A stretch of DNA of 42,421 nucleotides, from contig JASMTS010000005.1 of assembly GCA_041694155.1 (NCBI GenBank), forward strand, positions 1 through 42,421. The letters run 5' to 3'. A model generated the notes under the pieces. That model had not been told where the DNA came from. It searched no databases and saw nothing but the letters and a program-made list of their open reading frames with translations. The stretch is from JAAZVM01 sp041694155. Its GTDB lineage: Bacteria > Patescibacteriota > Gracilibacteria > BD1-5 > UBA6164. This document shows, piece after piece, positions 9,939-18,044 of the stretch. The position numbers and the translations under genes were made by a program. Positions within the stretch are counted from its first letter, which is position 1. Each line of letters begins with the position of its first letter.

Positions 9939-9999
9939 ATTTTGAATAAAATAATAAATTATTAATATAGTATTTAAAATTTATAAATAATATAAAATT

Positions 10000-10722
10000 A
10001 TGCAAAGATTCTATTTTGAAGCACTTGAATCTAGTGACGACAGTGTTACTATTAAAAATCCAAACTTGTTAAATCAGTTGATTAAAGTTCTTAGGGTCAA
10101 AGTTTGAGATGAAATTATTTTTTTTAACTCTATAGATGATATTGATTATATATTTAAGATTATTTCTATTGATAAGAGAGAAATATACTTAGAAAAACAA
10201 TGATATATAGAAAATAATTCTGAAAATGATTTTGATGTAAATATTATTAATGCTTTTCCTAATAAGCTTGAAAAAATAGAACTAATACTACAAAAATGAG
10301 TTGAAGTATGAGTCAGTAATTTTTTATTTTTTAGAAGTAAAAGAAGTCAAAAAATCAATTTGTCTCCAAATAAAATTGATAGACTAAAAAAGATAATTAT
10401 TGAGGCAGTTGAGCAATCATGAAGATCTAGAGTGCCGGAGATTATATTTTTGGATGACTTAGATTTAAGTGATTTTTATTGAGCATATAATATAATATTT
10501 CATACATCTGATGAAGAAGATGCTATTAGTTTAAAAGATCTAAAAATAGATAAGCAAAAAGATGTAAATATATTTGTATGACCTGAATGATGATTTGATA
10601 AAAGTGAAGTAGATTTTTTTGATAATGCTAGTTTTAAAAAAGTGTTTTTAGGGAATAGGATATTAAGGACAGAAACAACTTGATTTACAAGTGCTTTTTT
10701 TATTATACAAAATAATTTATAA
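10000..10722 (+). CDS. rsmE: 16S rRNA m3U1498 methyltransferase RsmE
   Basis: The product is 240 aa, the normal RsmE length. This SPOUT enzyme methylates N3 of U1498 in the decoding region of 16S rRNA. An N-terminal PUA-like domain (HLLKVLRVKxGD-type: NQLIKVLRVKVGDEI) precedes the SPOUT motifs: LILQKGVEVGVSNFLFF, EAVEQSGRSRVPEI, FVGPEGGFDKSEV and LGNRILRTETTGFTSAF, the last forming the knot that binds SAM. Gly in GPEGGF is encoded by TGA. The next gene starts four bases after the stop, so the two are co-transcribed. Confidence 0.93.
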
Positions 10723-10725
10723 AAA

Positions 10726-11565
10726 ATGTATTATATTTATATTCTTTTATGTAATGATAACTCTTTATATACAGGGATAACAAAAGATTTAATCAGGAGA
10801 ATAAAAGAGCATAATTGAGAGTTTTTATGATGAGCTAAATATACTTTATCTAGAAAGCCAGTAAAACTTTTATATTATGAAAAATGCAGTAATAGAAGTG
10901 ATGCTACAAAAAGGGAAATAGAAATAAAAAAATTTAGAAAAAATAAAAAATTAGAATTAATAAAAAATAATAATATGCCAAAAATTATATGAGTTGATAT
11001 GGATGAGGTTTTAGCTGAACTAGTTGACTATGCCTTAGAACATCATGATTATAAAATAAGATGAAAAATTATAAAAAGAGAAAATATAATTGATTATTAT
11101 ATACATCATTTGGTAGATTATGACTTGAGTCTGGAAGATGCTTTGGATTGGTTTAGATCTGCATTGTTTTCTGATAAAGATTATCTTAATATGAAACCAG
11201 TTATATGAGCTATTGAAAAAATAAAAGAACATATAGATTTAGGTTATAGATTTAAAATAGTTACAGCAAGAAATGGTGATTTATTTTGAGAATATACAAA
11301 AAAATGGATAGAGAAGCATTATCCAGGTATTTTTGATGATATAATATTTGCAAATCATTTTTCAAAAGAAGAAAAAACAAAATCACAAATATGTATTGAA
11401 AATAATATTTTTCATATGGTTGAAGATAATATAGATTATGCCTTAGATTTGGCTAAATCTTGAATAGTTACATATCTTATTGATAAGCCATGGAATATTT
11501 ATAGGGAAGAATCTCATCCTAATATAATAAGAGTAAAATCTTGGGATGAAATTTATTTTGATTAA
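10726..11565 (+). CDS. Fusion of GIY-YIG nuclease-like domain with 5'(3')-deoxyribonucleotidase (HAD)
   Basis: The product is 279 aa in one uninterrupted frame. Residues 1-80 form a UPF0213/YhbQ-type GIY-YIG domain (YYIYILLCNDNSLYTGITKD, RRIKEHN, TKREIEIKKF, with the conserved Arg and Glu). From ~84 follows an NT5C-type HAD phosphatase: VDMDEVLAELVD with the nucleophile D91 and D93, KIVTARN (motif II Thr) and MVEDNIDYALDLAKSG (motif III acidic pair). The HAD half would dephosphorylate nucleoside monophosphates; the GIY-YIG half would act on nucleic acid. An ATG at residue 84 could also allow separate translation of the HAD half. It follows rsmE by 3 bases and ends in a terminator hairpin. Confidence 0.85.
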
Positions 11566-11587
11566 ATATTAAATTTTACAAATAATT

Positions 11588-11630
11588 AAAAACTTATAAG
11601 ATTTATAAAAATATCTTATAAGTTTTTTTT
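11588..11630 (+). terminator. Terminator whose T-run abuts the next start codon
   Basis: AAAAACTTATAAGAT pairs with ATCTTATAAGTTTTT around a 20-base loop and ends in T8. The ATG of the next gene is the very next base, so that gene either relies on read-through or starts on a leaderless transcript made within the hairpin. Confidence 0.7.
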
Positions 11631-12308
11631 ATGGAAATATTATACGAAAAAATAAAGGATTATAATTTAGCTGATATATTAAAAATAGAAGAGTCTGATA
11701 GGCAATTTATTGCTTTACAAAAATTGAGTAAATGTTTTTCTGATTATGATTTATATTTAGCTCTTATAATATCTAACTCTATTATCTGTTATCAACTTTC
11801 TGGTAAGTGAGAAGATTATTGGGAAGAATTTTCTAATTATTTTTGTGAAAAAGAAATAAATTATTCTAATCTTATAGATGAATTGATTAATTTTATTAGC
11901 AATTCAAAAAATAATAAAAGGCTTTTGAATATAAAAATTAAGAGAGTTGAAAAATTAAGAGATTTTGTTTTAGGTTTCCATTGAAAATGAGAGTATTATT
12001 ACAAAAATATGTTAAATCTTAGAGATGATTTAGCAAAAATAATGAATCAAAAAAAGGATGCTAAAACAATAACATTTACTATAAAAATGTTTGGATATTG
12101 AGCTAGAAATATTTATGATTTTGTAGAATACCCTTATAGTATATCTATACCTATTGATTCTAGGTTGATTTCAATATTTGATAAATATAAATGAGAATAT
12201 AGAGATATAAATTTATTTTATTCTGCTTTATCAAATAGACTTTGAATATCTCAATTGCATTTCGACGCTCTTGTTTGGGTTAATTATCAAAAATTAATTA
12301 ATACTTAA
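11631..12308 (+). CDS. AGOG-like N-glycosylase/DNA lyase (HhH-GPD, archaeal type)
   Basis: The product is 225 aa. The C-terminal half matches the archaeal 8-oxoguanine DNA glycosylase (AGOG) layout as I know it: DAKTITFTIKMFGYGARN, then ISIPIDSRLISIF, then LGISQLHFDALVWVNYQ. Candidate catalytic residues are Lys145 and Asp176, whose spacing is close to the Lys/Asp pair of Pyrobaculum AGOG. The enzyme would excise 8-oxoguanine and nick the strand. AGOG is mainly archaeal, so its presence in a CPR bacterium is notable. The ATG directly follows a terminator T-run. The MurF-like gene starts 6 bases after its stop. Family assignment is by motif memory, not search. Confidence 0.65.
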
Positions 12309-12313
12309 AATAT

Positions 12314-13567
12314 ATGAAAAAAAAGTTACTAAAATTATTATATTATTTTTATTTATTACTTGCTAAGTTATACATAAAAAAGCATAAACCTTTTGTTATA
12401 TGAATTACATGAAGTGTATGAAAAACTAGCTGTAAGACTGTTGTTTATCAAGTTTTAAATAAATATATAAAAGATAAAAAAATATACACATCTCCAAAAA
12501 ATTTTAATAGCGAGCTTGGTTTGGTTTTTTCTATATTTAAATTAGAAAATTATAAACCATGAATTTTTTCTTTAATAAAAATATATTTTGTATTTATTAT
12601 AAAATTGGTTTTTTGAAAAAAGCCATATGATATAATAATTTTAGAATATGGAATAGATCATCCTTGAGATATGGATTTTTTATTAAAAATTACTAAGCCA
12701 GACTTTAGTGTTTTTACGAAACTTGATTATGTTCATGTAGAAAATTTCTATTCAATAGAGGATATATTGCATGAAAAAATGAAACTTATAAATAATTCAA
12801 AACAATTATCTTTTATAAATTATAAAGATAGTTATTTGAGAGATTATTCAGAAAATATTATTTGAGATTATGAGTTTTTTAATTTAGAAAATAGTTATAG
12901 TTTTGAGTATAAGGTTATTAATAATAAAATATATTCTTATATAAAAATAAGAGATAAAGAAATATCTACTAATTTATTATGAGGAGATAATTTTTTATAT
13001 TTGGATTTAGCTTTATCTATATTAAAAAAATGATTTTCTAAAGATTTTGAGGATTGAGATTTTATAAAATTTGAAACTCAAAAATGAAGGTATGATATTT
13101 ATGAGTGAATTTGTGATTCTATATTGATAGATTCAAGTTATAATGCAGCACCAGAAAGTGTCTTAAAAATGATAGACAACACTCTTGATCTAAAAATGAG
13201 TTTATTTAAAGAGTATAGTGTTATATTTGTATTATGAGATATGAGAGAATTATGAGATAATTCTTTGGCTCAACATAAAAAAATATTTCAGTATGCTTCT
13301 AGATTTTGACAAGTTATAAGTGTTTGAAAAGAAACAAAAAAGAGTTTTTGAGATCATCTCTGAAATTTTAAATATTCTTCTGAAGCTTGATTATTTTTGA
13401 AAAATTATATTAAAAACAAAAGTGATAAATATATAATTTTATTTAAATGAAGTCAAAATACTATATTTGTTGAAGAGGCTTTAAAACAAGTTTTGAAAAA
13501 TGATTCTGATATTAATAATTTAGTAAGACAAGATGACTTTTGGATTCAAAAAAAGAAAAATTATTAA
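12314..13567 (+). CDS. MurF-like Mur ligase
   Basis: The product is 417 aa. A basic, hydrophobic N-terminus (LLKLLYYFYLLLAKLYI) may associate with the membrane. The P-loop GITGSVGKTSCKT is at ~29-41, EYGIDHPGDMDFLLKI matches the MurF segment around the Mg-binding Glu/His, and the C-terminal ligase domain shows SYNAAPESVLKMIDNTL and VLGDMRELGDNSLAQHKKIF, which are strong MurF signatures. The canonical enzyme adds D-Ala-D-Ala to UDP-MurNAc-tripeptide. The usual MurF N-terminal UDP-binding domain is much reduced (P-loop at ~33 rather than ~105), as in shortened CPR MurF-like proteins, so substrate recognition may differ. It is co-transcribed with the AGOG-like gene. Confidence 0.85.
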
Positions 13568-13643
13568 TTTTTCTTTTTTTGTTTTTATTAAAAATAAATA
13601 TAAATATATAAATTAAACTAATTTACAAATAAAATATTTAAAT

Positions 13644-15506
13644 ATGGACAAAAGATTAATAGAGATAAATATAAAAAAAATCATAGAATATAATAATGAA
13701 GTTTTGTCTTCTCTAAAAAAATTATATTCATGAATTGATAATGATAATGAAAATAGAGAAGTTTTAGATGAGTTTTTGGATTTTGTATGATTAGAAAAAA
13801 ATAAAACTACTAGATTAGGTGCATATTTTAGAATAGTAGATTTGCAAGAAAACTCTTTGGAATTATATATGGATGAACATTCTCTTTCTTCTGAAAAAAA
13901 AGATCAAGTTTTAAATGATGCTTATGATTATGTCAGCAAATTTCATTATGAAATACAATTAGAAATATTAGAATATATCAAAAAAAATAATTTACTTAGT
14001 GATTTCTATATGGAAGTATTTTCTTGAGTTTTGAATGTATGAAAATCATTTAATAACTTTTTTGTTCCTTGGAGAAACCATATAATAAACTGAGTTAATA
14101 GGGACTTAGAAGTAATGTTTGATAATAATGGTGAAAAAATAATAAATTATTTAAATGAAAATAATTTATTTGATAAATGACATTTCTGAGAAGTAGCAGA
14201 TAGAAGCTATAGTGCTTTGATAAAGCTAGAAAATTGAGAGTATACATCAAAAAGTTATTTCGATGTATTTAAATATGAAATAAATCAAATAATAAAATCT
14301 TTAGATAAATTTATAAAAAATCTAAAAAAGCATGAAGATGAAATATATTTTGCAAAAGATTATTATTTAAATTACTTGCATGCTTTAAAGGATGCTTTTT
14401 CAGAAAGAGATGTTGATAATTTGGTTTATAAATGGTCCTTGGTTGACCAAGCTTGGATGGAAATAAAAACTCCTTTTCAAATATGACACCCTTTAGAATT
14501 TTATGAAGATAAATATAGAAAAGCAGTTGCTCCAGAGTGGGATTTGAGAGTATTGAATACAGTATTTGATAGTGTGGTTGAATCTGATATAGAAAACATG
14601 TATGAATCTATTTTTTCTGAAGTATGAATAGATAACTACAAAAAATCATATGAATTCTCAAAATCTAATTTTAAGAGAGTTCAATTATATTTAACTACTC
14701 CTGTTTTATATTTTTGAGCAGAGATTACATGACTTTTTTCAGCACAAGTTGTTCCTAATGATGAAGTTATTTCTGATAAATTATGAAAAAAAATATTTGC
14801 ATTTCCAGAGATGGTTCTATCTAATAAAAGAGCTAGACCTTTTATGAAACTACAAAGTATTATTTATGATGAAAAACTGCTAGATGATTATAGAAAATAC
14901 TTATTTTGAAATAGTGAGAATTTTTATAAAGTATATGATATAGAAACTATTGGTCATGAGTTTGGTCATACATTATGGCTTGATATAGATAGTGAAAGTA
15001 TAATGAATAAAAAGACTTGAGTCTTCAAAAATATCGAAGAGTTCAAAGCTACAACATGATGATTGGTTGCTTATTTTATGTGAAATAATTCTGATTTAGC
15101 TTTGAGTGAGCATATAGTAAGGGATCATATTATTAGAACAATATGATTGTTATCGTTCAAAAAAGTAAATGAAATAGAGCCTTATTATTGTGAGTCTTTG
15201 ATACATTTGTCTATATTGAAAGAATCATGAATTATTTCACTTGATAATAATAAAGTATCTTTTGATTTTTCTAAATACAGTGATCTAAAAAAAATATATA
15301 TAAGTCACTATAAAAAACTTATAAATATATATTTAAATAAAATAGATGCTTGGGAATTTTTAAAAGATTATGCAATAAGAGAAGAATGATTTTTTATGCC
15401 TAAAGATAAAGATATTTATGATTTTGTTGATTATTATTATACTAATTATAATAAATATTGAAACGAAGTTGATAATGAAACTAATAAAGAAAAATATATT
15501 AAATAA
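13644..15506 (+). CDS. CiaB-like zinc metallopeptidase (HEFGH)
   Basis: The product is 620 aa without a signal peptide or membrane segment. The zinc signature DIETIGHEFGHTLWL is near residue 437, and NIEEFKATTGGLVAYF ~25 residues later supplies the third ligand (Glu), a gluzincin arrangement. Length and this C-terminal block resemble the 'invasion protein CiaB' family (Campylobacter CiaB is ~610 aa), which shares HEFGHTLW...EEFKATTGG. The function of that family as a peptidase is not firmly established. It stands upstream of yaaA with a 12-base gap. The family name is from memory of its motif block, while the metallopeptidase call is firm. Confidence 0.7.
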
Positions 15507-15518
15507 CTTAATAAAATA

Positions 15519-16238
15519 ATGAAAATACTTTTTTTATTACCTCCTAGTGAAGGAAAAAACCTAGAAAATCTTTATAAGCAAGAAAGTCTAACTTTTGATT
15601 TCAATAAACCATATGATATTTGAATATATGCTACTCAAAAAGATTTGAAATGTAGTTGAACTAGGTATGAAGAATGAATAGAATTAAATAAAAATATACT
15701 TTCTTGATGAACTTTAGAGTCAATAAAAAGATATAGTTGAGTTATGTATAATGCTATTGATTATGCATGAATGAATGAATCTTGAAAAAATTACTTTAAT
15801 GATAATTTTCTTATATTATCTTGAATGTATTGATTAGTTAAACCTCAGGATAAAATAGCTAATTATAAGCTTCCAATAGAAACAAAATGACTATATGATT
15901 ATTGGTCTGATAAAGTAGCTAAAAAAACTTCATCCCTTGATTATGATATTGTTGTTAATTTATTGCCAATAAGTTATGCTAAACTTATATGATTATGAAC
16001 TAACTGTTCAAAGCATAGAAAAAAACTTGATATTATTCTTCAAAGTTGAAAAAAGGTTGTTAATGTAAATTTTTTGAAACAAGATTGAAAAAAAATAAGT
16101 CATTGAGTAAAAAAAATTAAGTGAGAGTGGATAAAAAATATATGTGAAAATAATATTAGTGATTTAGATTCATTTTGATGAAATAAAAAACTTATATCTA
16201 GTTGATTATATGAAATAGATATTGTAACAAAAAAATAA
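15519..16238 (+). CDS. yaaA: Peroxide stress protein YaaA (DUF328)
   Basis: The product is 239 aa, near the usual ~250. It shows the family opening FLLPPSEGK, the core ILSGMYGLVKPQDKIANYKL and late basic motifs (NFLKQDGKKISHGVKKIKGEW). In E. coli YaaA lowers free intracellular iron during peroxide stress and has a DNA-binding fold. The nearby fur-like regulator and Bcp peroxiredoxin make a peroxide/iron theme over 15.5-18 kb. It is probably co-transcribed with the metallopeptidase 12 bases upstream and ends at the hairpin 16231-16262. Confidence 0.9.
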
Positions 16239-16262
16239 GCATTATTTAGTGCTTATTTTTTT
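16231..16262 (+). terminator. Terminator after yaaA
   Basis: AAAATAAGCA pairs with TGCTTATTTT and runs into T6. The stem starts inside the last codons of yaaA. Confidence 0.75.
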
Positions 16263-16321
16263 GTAGTATTATTTATATTATGATATTATGAATTTAAATA
16301 GTAAAATTTAAATATATTTTT

Positions 16322-16936
16322 ATGTCAAATATAGAAAATAATTATATTCCTAGAAAAGATGAATTAGAAGATGTGGCTGCAGAAATGTATCCTACATGAC
16401 ATAGAAAGTCTGTTCAAAATGGTACAAATTGTATATGAGAAATGATAAATTATATAAAAAATGACAGAAATATAAGGCTTTTTGCTAAAAAAAGTTTTTT
16501 AAGATGAGATATAGCTAAGTATGAAGAGGATTATAAATATATAAAATCAAAATTTAAAAATATAATACCTAACCAATGATTTGTTTCTTCTTGAAATGAT
16601 ATATTTGTATTTTGTGTTCCTATATCTATTAAGATAGATGTTTTAACTCAAGAAAACACTGATTATTTAATCAAATCTTTAATATTAAAACCAAAACTTT
16701 TTAAGCAGTTTAAATTTTTTGTAAGAAAATATGAAGAGTTAATGGATGAATGAAAAATATTAGATTTATACTGAACAGAAAATCTAGTTGTTTCTGATAA
16801 CGATAAATTATACTATATTGATAGTTTTTTGGTTTTTAATGATTCTAATACTGTTATAGAATGATCCATGAAAAACTTAGAATATCTAAAATCAGTTATA
16901 AGTGAAGTAGAAAATAATAAAAAAGAAGACTTTTAA
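16322..16936 (+). CDS. Unknown protein with weak resemblance to YrbL/kinase-like fold
   Basis: The product is a soluble protein of 204 aa. No family is certain. The sequence DLYGTENLVVSDNDKLYYIDSF (first residues near 153, given here in part: DLYGTENLVV and YYIDSF) resembles the catalytic D-x-x-x-x-N ... I-D-S pattern of YrbL-type kinase-like proteins. The earlier part has a helical region and a strand-rich FVSSGNDIFVFCVPISIKI. No glycine-rich loop or clear Lys is visible, so a true kinase is doubtful. It is flanked by terminators on both sides and is therefore a single-gene unit. Confidence 0.6.
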
Positions 16937-16949
16937 GTCTTCTTTTTTA
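16919..16949 (+). terminator. Terminator overlapping the stop of the preceding gene
   Basis: AAAAAGAAGACTT pairs with AAGTCTTCTTTTT, giving a near-perfect 13-bp stem with the TAA stop in its loop, then T6. Confidence 0.8.
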
Positions 16950-16973
16950 TTATTAAGTTATTCTTTGTATTAA

Positions 16974-16988
16974 TGAGAATAATTCTCA
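16974..16988 (+). promoter_or_regulatory. Fur-box-like palindrome upstream of fur
   Basis: TGAGAATAATTCTCA is a perfect 7-1-7 inverted repeat. The classical Fur core is TGATAATNATTATCA, so this site differs only by one symmetric base per arm (T to G / A to C). It lies 75 bases upstream of the Fur-family gene and just upstream of a candidate -35 box, consistent with autoregulation, and probably control of bcp behind it. Confidence 0.6.
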
Positions 16989-16995
16989 AAAAGAC

Positions 16996-17023
16996 TTGAT
17001 TTTTCTTTTTTATTAATTAAAAT
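16996..17023 (+). promoter_or_regulatory. Candidate promoter of fur
   Basis: A -35 TTGATT (16996-17001), 16-base spacer and -10 TAAAAT (17018-17023) match the spacing and -10 seen at tRNA-Gly(UCA). The Fur-like palindrome ends 7 bases before it. An alternative -10 is TATGAT at 17033-17038. Confidence 0.35.
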
Positions 17024-17062
17024 TAAACTAAATATGATAATTTAAATTGTAATTTTTTATTG

Positions 17063-17407
17063 ATGAAGACGCATTATTATAAATGAGATATAAAAAAAAT
17101 ATGTAAAGATAAGCACCTTACTGTAGAAGAAATATTTGAGGAAATTAAAAAAATATATTCTGATGCTTGAAAATCATCTATATATAGAAATGTAGAAGAA
17201 ATGGTTAGAGATTGAGAGCTTAGAAAATTGGTATGAGTATGAAAAAAAGCATATTTTGAGTCTAACTGTGGTAATCATGTTCATTTGGTTGATGTAAATA
17301 CGGGTGATATTATTGATTTGCCAGAAGATATAGTAATAAAAAATTTGCCAGATAATTTTGAATTGAAAAATATGGATGTAAAACTTTTTGGTGAGTTTAT
17401 TAAATAG
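17063..17407 (+). CDS. Fur-family metalloregulator, short form lacking the CxxC zinc site
   Basis: The product is 114 aa against 130-150 for typical Fur/PerR. A winged helix is clear: HLTVEEIFEEIKKIYSDAGK, then SSIYRNVEEMVRDGELRKL, the recognition helix of the family. The dimerisation domain is cut short: the usual HHHxxCxxC block reads NHVHLVDVNTGDIIDLPED, keeping the His pair but replacing Cys by Asp and Asn, and no C-terminal CxxC exists. It could therefore lack structural zinc, which is unusual. It would repress iron or peroxide genes; the Fur-like palindrome upstream suggests autoregulation, and bcp follows 70 bases downstream. Confidence 0.85.
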
Positions 17408-17408
17408 T

Positions 17409-17451
17409 AAAAATGTTTTTATTTTGGGAGGAGGAAAATAAAAACATTTTT
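17409..17451 (+). terminator. Terminator between fur and bcp
   Basis: AAAAATGTTTTTATTTT pairs over 17 bases with AAAATAAAAACATTTTT around the loop GGGAGGAGG. The long AT stem has an unusual purine-rich loop that resembles a Shine-Dalgarno sequence but has no start codon nearby in register. Confidence 0.7.
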
Positions 17452-17477
17452 AATTAATATATTATAATATTTGGATT

Positions 17478-17936
17478 ATGAAATTAAACTTAGAAAATAA
17501 ATATAGTGTTGTTGATTCTAAAGGAGAACAAAAAGAATCAAGCTTATGAGATATTCTATGAGATAAAAAAACTATATTGTTTTTTTATCCAAAAGATAAT
17601 ACCCCTGGTTGTAGTGTTGAAAATAAAGATTTTTCTTGTATGAAGTCTGATTTTGAAAGCTTATGATATAAATTGGTATGAGTTTCAAAAGATAGTGTAG
17701 ATAGTCATAAAAAATTTATAGAAAAACAATGACTGAATATAGATTTGATATCAGATCCAGATTTGGTATTACATAAAGAATTAGGTGTTTATTGAGAAAA
17801 AAATAACTATTGAAAAATAGTTATGTGAGTTATTAGGTCTACATTTATTGTGGATAATTCATGAGAAGTAATGAATGAATATAGGAGTATAAGGGCAAAA
17901 TGACATGCAGAAAGAATTTTTAAAGATATACAATAA
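17478..17936 (+). CDS. bcp: Bcp/PrxQ-type peroxiredoxin
   Basis: The product is 152 aa, the standard Bcp length. The peroxidatic site FYPKDNTPGCSVENK puts the catalytic Cys at 45, with the conserved Pro, Thr/Ser and a later Arg (GVIRSTFIVD). It reduces H2O2 and organic peroxides in the cytosol. The E. coli-type resolving Cys five residues on is Lys here; Cys54, nine residues after the peroxidatic one, is the only nearby candidate, so it may work as a 1-Cys enzyme or with a shifted resolving Cys. The position behind a Fur-family regulator suggests peroxide or iron control. Confidence 0.92.
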
Positions 17937-17957
17937 TAAGATTAGTATATCTTTTTT
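17923..17957 (+). terminator. Terminator overlapping the 3' end of bcp
   Basis: AAGATATAC pairs with GTATATCTT around the stop codon and is followed by T8. It separates bcp from the clpB promoter 15 bases further on. Confidence 0.7.
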
Positions 17958-17970
17958 TTGAACAAAATAT

Positions 17971-18011
17971 TTGACATTTTATTATTAGCACATAATATAT
18001 ATGAGTGCTAA
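17971..18011 (+). promoter_or_regulatory. clpB promoter with overlapping CIRCE (HrcA) operator
   Basis: A perfect -35 TTGACA (17971-17976), 16-base spacer and TAATAT -10 (17993-17998) form a sigma70 promoter. Over the -10 and start lies TTAGCACAT-N9-GAGTGCTAA (17985-18011). The CIRCE consensus is TTAGCACTC-N9-GAGTGCTAA; the right arm is exact and the left differs at the last two bases. CIRCE binds HrcA, which is released on heat stress, so clpB is predicted to be HrcA-repressed. hrcA is not in the window. Confidence 0.88.
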
Positions 18012-18044
18012 TTGTTAATTATTTTAATTCATAACTATTTATTT

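Noticed and set aside
16322..16936. True protein kinase
   Set aside because: Only a D...N...D-like pattern is visible; there is no glycine loop or conserved Lys.
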